Shown piece after piece: positions 1-7,526 of a stretch of 14,011 nucleotides of DNA. Where the stretch lies: contig JAANXI010000062.1 of NCBI GenBank assembly GCA_018263365.1, forward strand, positions 43,102 through 57,112, in the 5' to 3' direction. The DNA comes from Fidelibacterota bacterium. GTDB taxonomy: Bacteria; Fidelibacterota; JAANXI01. Under the pieces are notes generated by a model, which worked only from the letters and a program-made list of their open reading frames with translations, searched no databases and was not told the origin of the DNA. Each line of letters opens with the position of its first letter. Position 1 is the first letter of the stretch. A program made the position numbers and the translations under genes.

Positions 1-351
1 GAACGCAGTCCCGGATAAGCAGTAAAAAATGTCTTAAAGTATTATGCAAACGTGAGGGGTATGAAACAACAACCACCTTCTCCCCATCAAATCGATGAGT
101 CATTATTCAAACGCCGGTATTTATGACGGGGTTACTTTGAACCAGCACCGACTAGTCAGGATGTGCCACGAACGTCAGTAGTCGTTCGCCGGCATCTTAC
201 TTTCTTACCCCGGAAAGCCTCATAATGCCGTTTCGATGGAACTTGCTATTCCGTATTTCGACTTTCTTCGCTTTTCGTCTGTTGGTCAACTGAGCACTGT
301 GGGCTTGTGACTCACGACCGGCTTTATCCTGAACACTTGAACAACCAACCA
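1..351. other. Gene-free stretch downstream of the methyltransferase
   Basis: No reading frame here looks coding in any of the six frames; the longest ATG-started frame near position 61 runs only 17 codons. A small perfect hairpin is visible (cgaacg at 169-174, cgttcg at 183-188, 8-nt loop). The 7-mer actagtc occurs twice, near 151 and at 351, which may be chance. There is no clear T-run, so I do not call a terminator for the minus-strand methyltransferase that ends at 352. It may be decayed DNA at the edge of an accessory segment. Confidence 0.4.
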
Positions 352-1323
352 CTAGTCGAACTGATTAATCTTATTCAAAATCCCGAAATACCCGCGTCCG
401 AATTCCTTCCCAAGGATGTCAATGCTCTCTTTTTTTGTCTTGGAATCGGTGCGGAGTTCGGCGTAACGTTGCTCAAGTTGAGATAATTCTTCTTCCGTCC
501 ATGGTTTGCCCTGGTTGGACGGCGGGGAGTGCTCCGGTTCGCGGATATCATTCATTAAAAAGCCGGGAGATAGCTGCTCCATCTGCTGGATTTGATAATT
601 GCAAGCTTCGGTGCTCTTCTCAAATCCGGTGGCATTGCGGTTCAGACCGCGGGCAACTTTCGCAGTGGAGAAGCTCCCCAAAAACAGATCGCAGACGATA
701 TCGCCTGCGTTGCTGCTGTACCGGATGATCTTCTTCAGCAGTTCAGTCGGGAGCTCGTTTTTGTTCTTCTTCTTTCCGGGCTTGTATTCCCGGTTGATAA
801 TCCAGACGTCCTCGCGGTCCTGATAGTTTATTGAACCGCCATCCACATCCTTCTCCTTCGCACCGTATCGCGCAAACGTGTTGAACGTGCGTGGCCCGCC
901 CGGCTTCACGTAATACAAAATGTGATAGTGTGAAGAGACATATTTCTTCTTTGTGTACACGCCGAAATTGTACTTCCAGATGATGTGGTTCATCTCCTCG
1001 AGATCGGTTTGCCGCAGGGCTTTGAGAATGTAAAACAGGTTCGTGTATCCCGACACTATGTAGATTGAACCACCAGGACGCAGAATTCGCTCCGCCTGGC
1101 TAATCCACTGCTGACTAAAATCCCCGTATTCCCCCAGCGGAATTTCAACGTATCCATCGATGACGTGCTTTTCGTCGCGGTTGTAATGCTTGTGCAGCGT
1201 ATCGCCCTTGATCCCGTACGGCGGATCAGTGACAATCAGATCGATGGAATCGTCCGGAATGTGCCTCTGGCATCCGGTGATGCAGTCCTCGTTAAAATAA
1301 CAATTTACAAATTTGTCAGTCAT
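352..1323 (-). CDS. Site-specific DNA methyltransferase (beta-class N6-adenine/N4-cytosine), orphan
   Basis: This enzyme should transfer a methyl group from S-adenosylmethionine to an exocyclic amino group of adenine or cytosine in a short DNA target. Motif IV, DPPY, is at residues 33-36, preceded by the hydrophobic strand IDLIVT. The AdoMet-binding motif I appears only later, as DLFLGSFSTAKVA at 212-224, preceded by ELPTELLKKII (motif X-like) at 190-200. The order catalytic motif first, FxG motif last defines the beta class. Motif I reads GSFST instead of the common GSGTT, a variant seen in some members. Residues about 274-323 form an extra tail, starting PWTEEELSQLEQRYAEL and ending GRGYFGILNKIN, that looks like a SANT/Myb-type helix-turn-helix and could add DNA contacts. 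No restriction endonuclease is adjacent, so it is probably an orphan. I see no clear Shine-Dalgarno upstream. An inverted repeat arm lies 20 bp before the start. Confidence 0.93.
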   Translation of the reverse strand: MTDKFVNCYFNEDCITGCQRHIPDDSIDLIVTDPPYGIKGDTLHKHYNRDEKHVIDGYVEIPLGEYGDFSQQWISQAERILRPGGSIYIVSGYTNLFYILKALRQTDLEEMNHIIWKYNFGVYTKKKYVSSHYHILYYVKPGGPRTFNTFARYGAKEKDVDGGSINYQDREDVWIINREYKPGKKKNKNELPTELLKKIIRYSSNAGDIVCDLFLGSFSTAKVARGLNRNATGFEKSTEACNYQIQQMEQLSPGFLMNDIREPEHSPPSNQGKPWTEEELSQLEQRYAELRTDSKTKKESIDILGKEFGRGYFGILNKINQFD

Positions 1324-1343
1324 TGTAGTAGCATTGTCGTATT

Positions 1344-1366
1344 AACCGGAATCGTTTATGAATTTT
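1344..1366 (+). repeat. Left arm of a perfect 23-bp inverted repeat
   Basis: The arm begins aaccggaatcg at 1344 and ends gaatttt at 1366. It is the exact reverse complement of 1570-1592. It lies 20 bp upstream of the methyltransferase start codon (1321-1323 on minus). Matching stops at both ends: positions 1343 and 1367 do not pair with 1593 and 1569. Confidence 0.9.
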
Positions 1367-1437
1367 TTAAATAATCTAAAATACACTGGAATTAAACTTA
1401 TATTATTTAATCTGGTGGTCCTGATCCGGCGTCTACC

Positions 1438-1513
1438 CTTCGACAAGTTCTGGATGACGCCTCTGAGTGTCACTCTGAGCCCGTCATGAGCCGGGTCGAA
1501 TGACTTGTCGAAG
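1438..1513. repeat. Nested palindromic intergenic repeat (dispersed REP-like element)
   Basis: Outer arms cttcgacaagt (1438-1448) and acttgtcgaag (1503-1513) are perfect 11-bp complements. Inside are atgacg (1454-1459) facing cgtcat (1482-1487), and at one side a small palindrome gagtg-t-cactc (1465-1475). The wording, with 'cactctgagc' followed by a Pro/Arg-like GC core and 'gtcgaatgacttgtcgaag', resembles the intergenic repeat I know to be frequent in many FCB-group genomes. That resemblance is from memory. In RNA either strand would fold into a long hairpin, so it may also stop or stabilise transcripts leaving the DHH-like gene. Confidence 0.7.
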
Positions 1514-1569
1514 AGTGGCAGGCTCCCTGTCTGCCTGATTTGTGGGTTTTGATCAAATGTAGTGAATGT

Positions 1570-1592
1570 AAAATTCATAAACGATTCCGGTT
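1570..1592 (-). repeat. Right arm of the 23-bp inverted repeat, overlapping the end of a gene
   Basis: Exact reverse complement of 1344-1366. On the minus strand it encodes the last five residues (NRNRL) and the TGA stop of the DHH-like gene, plus five bases beyond. The arm therefore carries coding sequence, and an inversion between the two arms would leave that gene's 3' end unchanged. Confidence 0.9.
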
Positions 1593-2555
1593 GAGTTTCA
1601 TGATCGTATAATTTATCTGATTCCTAAAGGGAAAAACGTAGGAGAAAACCGGCTCCTTTTCCAGAAAATTATGCAGCGATCCGTATTTTTCGTAGAGCTC
1701 CTTCCCATCCATCCGCTGGCGCAATCCGCGGTGGGCGCCAAATACGCGCGGAATGTTCGGACTCGTCCACCCGGTGAGTTGGTAGACAAACCGGAACAAC
1801 CGCAGCAATCGATTCCGCGCCTGGTTCGGGTTCCCGTACTGGCACTGAAAGCCAGACAGTTTCCGGTGACGGGAGACAATTTGTCCGTCGCCCTGGGAAA
1901 ATCCGGTGGATTCCAGCAGCGGGAATAGTTTTTCTACCACAAGTTTCTCAAAATCCGGCGTATCTATGATTTCCAAAGATGCCTGAAGCCATCGGGATTT
2001 CAGGTAATTTTTGATCCATTCGGCCACATTTTCCCGGTATTTGTGCGACTGCCCGTTGATGAACGCCGAATCCGCCAACCAGATGAGTGCACGGGACAAC
2101 TCATCCGTAATTTCTTCATTAAAAAGCCAGAGCAAAAAATGGATCGTCCCCAGCGGATATTTGCGGTGGAAGTTCTCGGTTGAAATGCCGCGAATTTCGT
2201 TGGGATTGAGCATCTGGGCGTGTCCCGGCAAGTCAGCCTTTTCTTTATCTCCGATGATGTGGTGCCCCAAACTCGAAACCTCTTCGTGATAAATGTCTAA
2301 ATCAATTGCCATCAATTCTCCATTGAATAATTGATGGCGGAAATCCGCAAATCTGCCGGGATACCAGAGAATCTCGTAATCATAAATTCCGGTAATATCC
2401 CAACCGAAACGGTGGTGTAAAACCGCCGCCGAAAGCACCGAATCCAGGTCGTTGCCGATGATCATGCCGGTGAAGTTTTCCGGGGAGGCAAAGGGATAAA
2501 ACTCGTCAACGATCTTGTGGCGATCAATACATCCGGTATTTTGCAGGATTGGCAT
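1575..2555 (-). CDS. DHH-phosphoesterase-like protein, function unknown
   Basis: I do not recognise a named protein. The N-terminal third looks like the DHH phosphoesterase family, which hydrolyses phosphodiester or pyrophosphate bonds with Mn2+ bound by Asp and His. A motif-I-like NDLDSVLSA lies at 35-43, followed by LHHRFGWDITG; a strand ending in Asp, LMAIDLDIYH, is at 81-90; and SLGHHIIG at 95-102 could stand for the DHH motif (the Asp is replaced by Gly, which weakens the match). LIWLADSAF at 158-166 adds a further Asp. The C-terminal half is helical and rich in Arg and aromatic residues, with no domain I know. There is no signal peptide or membrane segment. It reads toward the methyltransferase on the same strand, separated by 251 bp of repeat-bearing DNA, so a functional link is possible but not shown. 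No strong ribosome binding site precedes the ATG. Confidence 0.7.
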   Translation of the reverse strand: MPILQNTGCIDRHKIVDEFYPFASPENFTGMIIGNDLDSVLSAAVLHHRFGWDITGIYDYEILWYPGRFADFRHQLFNGELMAIDLDIYHEEVSSLGHHIIGDKEKADLPGHAQMLNPNEIRGISTENFHRKYPLGTIHFLLWLFNEEITDELSRALIWLADSAFINGQSHKYRENVAEWIKNYLKSRWLQASLEIIDTPDFEKLVVEKLFPLLESTGFSQGDGQIVSRHRKLSGFQCQYGNPNQARNRLLRLFRFVYQLTGWTSPNIPRVFGAHRGLRQRMDGKELYEKYGSLHNFLEKEPVFSYVFPFRNQINYTIMKLNRNRL

Positions 2556-2731
2556 CGTGATGTTCCGGGGGTTTACCGGTTAGAGAGGATCCACTTATCC
2601 AACTATAGCTGTTTTTAGCCGTATTCGCATGATAAAAACGGAAAATGTGATGCTATAACCGTTTGTTAACGCTTATGGAACATTCGCACAATAATAGTGA
2701 AAAGTGAGTAATACACGATAAGACGATAATT

Positions 2732-2776
2732 AACGGAGTTCAGGGGCGACGAGATTCGTGGCGGCGGGAAACTCCG
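2732..2776 (-). terminator. Possible hairpin downstream of the coiled-coil gene
   Basis: cggagtt (2732-2738) and aactccg (2770-2776) form a perfect 7-bp stem with a 31-nt GC-rich loop. It follows the extended end of the coiled-coil gene on minus and is trailed by an AT-rich stretch (ttaattatcg), but there is no proper T-run. A weak terminator at best. Confidence 0.25.
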
Positions 2777-2796
2777 CTGATGCGAAGTAAATCTCT

Positions 2797-2847
2797 TTAC
2801 CTAAAAAAGGCGAACAGGATGCCAATAATTACTCCGACCTGCCCCAC
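2797..2847 (-). pseudogene. In-frame C-terminal tail cut off by a TGA
   Basis: Directly after the TGA stop (2848-2850) of the coiled-coil gene, the same frame continues open for 16 codons, VGQVGVIIGILFAFFR, to a TAA at 2797-2799. This is a textbook hydrophobic anchor. Reading Trp (TGG) in place of TGA gives MFAFWVGQVGVIIG, the kind of ending such coiled-coil/anchor proteins have. The simplest reading is a G-to-A nonsense change or a sequencing error. Confidence 0.7.
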
Positions 2848-3189
2848 TCAGAAGGCAAACATCCATCGAACCATATATGACTTCGTCGATTCGATTTTTG
2901 CTTCGACCTGAACGAATTTTGTATCAACCTCGGCGAAACGTTCATTGATTGAAGCAAATTGTTCATTCACTGAAACAAAACGTTTATCCACTGCGGTAAA
3001 CCGCTCATTCATTTCAATGCGAAATTTTGAGAGCTCTTCACTCAACCGTCGCTCGAACTTTTCTTCGACAAACTCCAGCACATCCTCTTTTTGTCGTTGT
3101 TCGGATTGGTTGAAGAGGTCGACCAGGGCATCTGCGCCGTCGTCACCCGGTTTTTCCCGTAACGGTTTTGGAGCGGTAATAATCGTCAT
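2848..3189 (-). CDS. Coiled-coil protein, truncated before its membrane anchor
   Basis: A 113-residue protein with a variable N-terminus, a charged helical region (about 26-60) and six clear heptads from residue 63 to 104, each of the form R/K/Q-F-x-x-V/I-x-x (RFTAVDK, RFVSVNE, QFASINE, RFAEVDT, KFVQVEA, KIESTKS). It ends MVRWMFAF, where related proteins known to me continue with a Trp and a hydrophobic helix; that helix is still present downstream of the stop. Without it the product would be a soluble coiled coil. Such proteins often occur in multiple copies and have been suspected of roles near toxin-antitoxin or mobile DNA, but no function is established. The start is well supported: GAAGGAG lies 6 nt before the ATG on minus. 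A TATCTTTG box (3207-3214, minus) fits the Bacteroidota -7 consensus TAnnTTTG but would give a very short leader. Confidence 0.75.
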   Translation of the reverse strand: MTIITAPKPLREKPGDDGADALVDLFNQSEQRQKEDVLEFVEEKFERRLSEELSKFRIEMNERFTAVDKRFVSVNEQFASINERFAEVDTKFVQVEAKIESTKSYMVRWMFAF

Positions 3190-3276
3190 GAATTGTCTCC
3201 TTCAAACAAAGATACGGGAAACGGGGAAACGAATGCAATGAAAAAGTCAACAGCAGAGTTGCAGACCCTCCCCCAT

Positions 3277-3293
3277 AATTGGGCGCGCCAATT
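3277..3293. repeat. Short perfect palindrome upstream of the coiled-coil gene
   Basis: aattgg (3277-3282) and ccaatt (3288-3293) flank gcgcg. It sits in the 190-bp gap between the coiled-coil gene and the end of the DUF4954 gene, about 88 bp before the coiled-coil start. There is no T-run on either transcript strand in the right place, so an operator-like site is as likely as a terminator. Nothing more can be said. Confidence 0.3.
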
Positions 3294-3379
3294 CAAAAAA
3301 GGAGACTATTGCAGCCTGGACAAATCTGTTAACCGGCGGTCTATAATATTTTTACTTCCTTGTACGCCTTGTATCCTAT

Positions 3380-5362
3380 TCACCCGGCATTCGCAATTAA
3401 ATCCGTTAACTCCTCGGCCGTTTTTTCGATTTCCTCGGAATCGGCCTGCAGATTGCTGATAAATGAATTCTCCTCCGGTTTGCCGCGGACATTCTCGAAA
3501 TCGGCATCCCGGGAACCCTGCACATCCAGACCATAACTTATCTTTGCCGAGGCATTGAATTCCTTCTCCGCATCCTTGAGGATCATGTTATTGAGTTTGA
3601 TCGCGTTTTCTTTCCAGTCCCGGATGACCTGTAGCATCTGCTCACGAGAAAATTCAGTGAGTTTGGTTTCGTATCGTCCCTCCATCAGATGGACACACGA
3701 GGCCCACTCGTATTCCGAGTAATTTTTATGGATTGCAATCAGAGCATCCGCAATTTCATTTATTGATGAGTAGTGGCTCTGCTCGATCCTGGTGCACAAT
3801 TCATCGATAACCTCGCCGGGAGCAATCATGCCGGACAAATCCCGCCAGTCAGTATATCCGGAGACTTCTTTGGAAATCAGCACCTTTTTGATATCCGCAA
3901 AATCGGCATCGCCGGAAATATGTTTCAGATAGTAGGAGAGACACTCTCCCATAGCAATTTTCACCGCCATCTGATAGTATTTGATCCCCATCTTGAGCAT
4001 AAGTCGCTTGATTGAACCGCCGTTGTACTGCACGAATTTTTGACTGGAATCCGCCTCATCATAAAGTTTTTGCAGGATGTCTATTCCCCGGAGAATTTTC
4101 TCCACGATATACGGGTTCAATAGCTTAAATGTCAGCAGATCGTGTTTCTTGGCATCTTTTCTTTTATCCCGGTTCGGCCACTTTTCTGTGTCCCGACGGG
4201 TGCCGACCGTGAACAAGTTCATTGCCGGCGTTAACACGCTGGCATCCCCGTCGGTATCGAGGTAGGAGAACGGCAGATCGCTGATATCGATATTTTTGTG
4301 GTGCTTTCCCAACACAACCGAATACGGTCCGACGTGTGACGGCCAGAGCAGATACGCAAATGACCCGGTTTTGGAACCACGCTCATATATCCCTTGGTGA
4401 TTGGGCCCCAGTTTGTACATGTGGTTGCTCTGGTTGGTACCGCTTCCGGTATTGTAAAACGATACCATCTCTGCGATCAGCAGTGAGGAGCGATGGTGCG
4501 TCACCGTGTACGGTCCGGCAAACAGCGCCACGGCCTCGCTGTGGAATGCTTCTGAATTTGCAAAGAATGCACAGTTTTCCGCTGAAAGTTGCTTGCCCAG
4601 GCGCACACCCTGACCGACGAACACGCCTTCCAGCAGCGCGCCTTCCGTCAGGTGCGAACCGGATTGCACGATAAAATTTTCCGCAATAACGTCCGAGCCA
4701 ATGAATATCGGATCATCTTTGGTGCTGACAAGCGAACCGTTCTCCAGATGCCGTGCGCCGGATACCTCTGCCAGAGGACCGATATGGAGATTCAGGATGG
4801 TGTCGCAGTCCTGAATCACGGCATTATCTCCGACGATTCCGGTTGACCCTGTTTGCGATTCCGCATAATCCGCGATCATCTTTTTGAACCGCGCTATCAT
4901 TTGGGGGCGATGTCTGTAAAAGACCATCAGATAGGCGATCTGAGCGGTCAGTTCGTTGTAGATGTTGAGCGTCCGTCCGCCACCTTCGTTTAAAATCTCA
5001 AGTTCGGCGCCGTTGCCGAAAGAAGTCGGACCGTTCACAATCATCGAGTTGACGTTCCGGACAACCGCTTCTTTCCCGATTGAATAATTTGCCAGCAAAC
5101 CGACATTTGAAATGTAGACGTTCTCCCCGATTGTGCAGTTGTGAATATGACATTGATGTATCCCGGTGTCCACCGGCACGGAATCATGCAGGAACAGCGT
5201 CCCATCGGATGTATCGATCTTGACTTCTCCGCTGAACCGTACCTGACGATACCTTCCGCTGTGGAACGGATCGGTGACGAGCACATTGTTCCAATTTTCA
5301 GCCTCGCATCCCTGCTTCTCCAGAATCGTGATTTCGTTGTCAGTCAACTGCCGATACGACAT
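3380..5362 (-). CDS. DUF4954 family protein, LpxA-like left-handed beta-helix
   Basis: A 660-residue cytoplasmic protein that I place in the DUF4954 family, common in Bacteroidota, with no established biochemical role. The opening MSYRQLTDNEITILEKQGC and the central block from about 289 to 367 (HHRSSLLIAEMVSFYNTGSG, then LGPNHQGIYERG, LLWPSHVGPYSVVLGKHHKN and DLPFSYL) are typical of the family. Hexapeptide-like turns of a left-handed beta-helix are seen at about 70-125 (CTIGENVYISNVGLLANYSIG) and 176-285 (IVGDNAVIQ, LHIGPLAEV, VFVGQGVRLG), the fold used by LpxA/LpxD and sugar-nucleotide acyltransferases. The His pairs at 289-290 and 354-355 are candidate catalytic residues. From about 410 on it is helical. 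It is the last gene of an operon with an acyl-CoA synthetase (14 bp upstream) and an acyl carrier protein, which makes acyl transfer an attractive but unproven role. GGAAGGAAGAG precedes the ATG. Confidence 0.85.
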   Translation of the reverse strand: MSYRQLTDNEITILEKQGCEAENWNNVLVTDPFHSGRYRQVRFSGEVKIDTSDGTLFLHDSVPVDTGIHQCHIHNCTIGENVYISNVGLLANYSIGKEAVVRNVNSMIVNGPTSFGNGAELEILNEGGGRTLNIYNELTAQIAYLMVFYRHRPQMIARFKKMIADYAESQTGSTGIVGDNAVIQDCDTILNLHIGPLAEVSGARHLENGSLVSTKDDPIFIGSDVIAENFIVQSGSHLTEGALLEGVFVGQGVRLGKQLSAENCAFFANSEAFHSEAVALFAGPYTVTHHRSSLLIAEMVSFYNTGSGTNQSNHMYKLGPNHQGIYERGSKTGSFAYLLWPSHVGPYSVVLGKHHKNIDISDLPFSYLDTDGDASVLTPAMNLFTVGTRRDTEKWPNRDKRKDAKKHDLLTFKLLNPYIVEKILRGIDILQKLYDEADSSQKFVQYNGGSIKRLMLKMGIKYYQMAVKIAMGECLSYYLKHISGDADFADIKKVLISKEVSGYTDWRDLSGMIAPGEVIDELCTRIEQSHYSSINEIADALIAIHKNYSEYEWASCVHLMEGRYETKLTEFSREQMLQVIRDWKENAIKLNNMILKDAEKEFNASAKISYGLDVQGSRDADFENVRGKPEENSFISNLQADSEEIEKTAEELTDLIANAG

Positions 5363-5376
5363 GTTCTCTTCCTTCC

Positions 5377-7506
5377 TTATTCCTGTTTAGAAAGCATGAT
5401 ACGGGCATCCGCAGCAAATCCGCCCTCACCATCGTCCAGCACGATAAACGGATTGATATCCAGCTCCTGAATCATCGGAAAGTCGACGGCAAGTTGTGCC
5501 AGTCGCTGCAAGGCATCTGACAATGCCGAAACATCTCTGGGCGACTTACCGCGGATCCCGGATAACAGGTTGTAGGCGGTCGTTTCATGGATCATTGCAT
5601 CAGCTGTCCCGGGTCCGAATGGCGCAACCCGGAAACTGACATCATGGAAAACCTCCACATACGTTCCGCCCAGCCCGAACATCACCACCGGACCAAAGGA
5701 CGGATCCCGCTTTATTCCGAGGATCACCTCCTCGCCGCCGGTGACCATCTTTTGGACATAAATTCCGTCAATTTCAGCATCCGGACTCGATTTATGAGCG
5801 TTTTTAAGGATATACTGGTAAGCTCTGTGTACTTCATCTTCGGAGATTACATTTAATACGATACCGCCGATATCGATTTTATGCACTATATCTTTGGACA
5901 TGATTTTCATGACCACCGGATACCCGACTTCCTGCGCCATTTTCACCGCATCTTCCGCGCTGGTCGCAATTCCACCCGGGAGGGTCGGAAACCCGTACGC
6001 TTTTAGAACCGGAGTGGCATACATTTCCGGCAGATGGGTTAAGCATTCTGTTTGTGCTTCCTCCAGCAGATTCGATACCTGCTTTGTATCTGCGTCGGCG
6101 AATTTCGGGATAGTATTCGTGTCCCTTTGCCGAATATTATGGAATTGATAGGCGCTAGTGAATGCGCTACACATCGATTCCGGCAGGATATAGTGTGGGA
6201 TTTTATGCCGCTGCAAAATATCGATACCGGTTGCGACATCGGCCTCACCCATGAACGAGGCATACAACGGCTTGGATTCGTGACTGCCAACTTCGACCAC
6301 AGCCTCGGCAATGGCTTCGATATCCGTCATGGATTGCGGCGTCAGGATCACCAATGTACCGTCGACATTGTCATCTTTCATTGTTGTGGAGACTGCCACG
6401 CGATAGCGGTCCGCTCGGGCGTCGCCGATGACGTCCACCGGGTTTTTGATGTTCGCCGTACTGGGAAGGTGTTTTTTAAATATTTCGGTGGTTTCGTCGT
6501 TGAAACTCGCCAACTCCAGGTCTTCCCTGACGGCCGCATCCGCCGCAAGAACCCCCGGACCGCCTGCATTCGTGATTATGGCGACCCGATTTTTCGACGG
6601 GATCGGCTGATACGCCAGCGCAATGGCTTTGTTGAACATCTCCTCGATAGTAGTACACCGGATAATTCCCGCCTGCCGGAGCGCCGCATCACAGACCTCG
6701 TCACTCCCGGCTAACGATCCGGTGTGGGATGCGGCTGCAGTGGCGCCTTCTTCCGTCCGGCCTGCTTTGATCGTCAGAATAGGCTTCCCGGTCTCTGAGA
6801 TAATTTCCTGCGCAACATCCATGAGCGCGCGCCCGTCGCTGATTTCCTCCAGATAGATAAGGATCACGTCGGTTTTCGGATCATCTTTCAGATAGCGAAG
6901 CAGATCGATCTCGTTGATATCCGCCTTGTTTCCGAAACTGATGAACTTGGAAAATCCGATGTGCTTCGACCGGGCATAATCCAGCACGGCGGTACACAGC
7001 GCGCCGCTCTGGGATAAAAATGCGATGTTCCCTTCTTCCGGCATTTTGCGGGCGAAGGAGGCATTCATGTGAACCGCAGGGCCAGTATTGATCACTCCCA
7101 GGCAGTTCGGTCCGATAAAATGAATATCGTGCTCCGCTGCTATCTCCTTGATTTGCTCTTCGCGTTCTTTCCCTTTCTCCCCGACTTCACGGAAGCCGGC
7201 AGAGATGATGATGGCGGACTTTACGCCTTTTTCCCCCAACTGCTTCATGGCCAGATGCATCACCGAACTCGGAAATACAATCACGGCCAAATCCACGGGG
7301 TCTTCGATATCCACGATGTATTTATAGGCTTTGACTCCGGAAATAGCATGCTCTCCCGGGCTAACCGGGTAAAGCACGCCCTGAAAATTATCCTGAAGCA
7401 AATTAGCAAAGATGTCGTGCGGAACCGTCCCCTTTTTGCGATTGGTCCCAACAACGGCGATGGATTCCGGATGAAAGATCTGCTGCAGGCCCTCCTGAAC
7501 TCCCAT
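5377..7506 (-). CDS. ADP-forming acetate/acyl-CoA ligase, fused alpha-beta subunits
   Basis: NDP-forming acyl-CoA synthetases interconvert acyl-CoA + ADP + Pi with acid + CoA + ATP through acyl-phosphate and phosphohistidine intermediates; they serve either ATP gain from acyl-CoA or acid activation. Order of domains: CoA-binding Rossmann domain from residue 9 (FHPESIAVVG), succinyl-CoA-ligase-like domains with IGPNCLG at 131-137 and FLSQSGAL at 163-170, catalytic His261 in ASHTGSLAGSDE, then ITNAGGPGVLAAD at 311-323, and an ATP-grasp domain from about 480. The latter holds HKIDIGG at 542-548 (its His matches the second phosphohistidine of the family), GGEEVILGIKRDPSFGPV and ELDINPF at 681-687. 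At 709 residues it has the normal fused alpha-beta length and lacks the GNAT domain of the PatZ/Pat group. All key residues seem present. GGGGAGG lies 4 nt before the ATG. The acyl carrier protein gene ends 20 bp upstream. The substrate cannot be told from sequence. Confidence 0.93.
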   Translation of the reverse strand: MGVQEGLQQIFHPESIAVVGTNRKKGTVPHDIFANLLQDNFQGVLYPVSPGEHAISGVKAYKYIVDIEDPVDLAVIVFPSSVMHLAMKQLGEKGVKSAIIISAGFREVGEKGKEREEQIKEIAAEHDIHFIGPNCLGVINTGPAVHMNASFARKMPEEGNIAFLSQSGALCTAVLDYARSKHIGFSKFISFGNKADINEIDLLRYLKDDPKTDVILIYLEEISDGRALMDVAQEIISETGKPILTIKAGRTEEGATAAASHTGSLAGSDEVCDAALRQAGIIRCTTIEEMFNKAIALAYQPIPSKNRVAIITNAGGPGVLAADAAVREDLELASFNDETTEIFKKHLPSTANIKNPVDVIGDARADRYRVAVSTTMKDDNVDGTLVILTPQSMTDIEAIAEAVVEVGSHESKPLYASFMGEADVATGIDILQRHKIPHYILPESMCSAFTSAYQFHNIRQRDTNTIPKFADADTKQVSNLLEEAQTECLTHLPEMYATPVLKAYGFPTLPGGIATSAEDAVKMAQEVGYPVVMKIMSKDIVHKIDIGGIVLNVISEDEVHRAYQYILKNAHKSSPDAEIDGIYVQKMVTGGEEVILGIKRDPSFGPVVMFGLGGTYVEVFHDVSFRVAPFGPGTADAMIHETTAYNLLSGIRGKSPRDVSALSDALQRLAQLAVDFPMIQELDINPFIVLDDGEGGFAADARIMLSKQE

Positions 7507-7526
7507 GTGTCCTCCCCAATTTCGGA

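Noticed and set aside
1342..1578. A 78-codon minus-strand frame that starts in an ATGA overlap with the DHH-like gene
   Set aside because: It spans the inverted-repeat segment exactly, its ends are the two arms and its middle is the palindromic repeat, so the open frame follows from repeat DNA and shows no protein-like pattern.
352..2555. A classical restriction-modification system
   Set aside because: No nuclease motif (PD-ExK, HNH, GIY-YIG, PLD) was found beside the methyltransferase; the neighbour looks DHH-like, not a restriction enzyme.
2848..2850. Genome-wide reading of TGA as an amino acid
   Set aside because: TGA ends several intact genes here (queG, the DHH-like and DUF4954 genes), so the in-frame TGA in the coiled-coil gene is better explained as a local mutation or error.
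6052..6714. A 220-codon plus-strand frame inside the acyl-CoA synthetase gene
   Set aside because: It is antisense to a gene with intact family motifs, has no ribosome binding site, and its product is rich in His, Arg and Cys as expected for a shadow frame.
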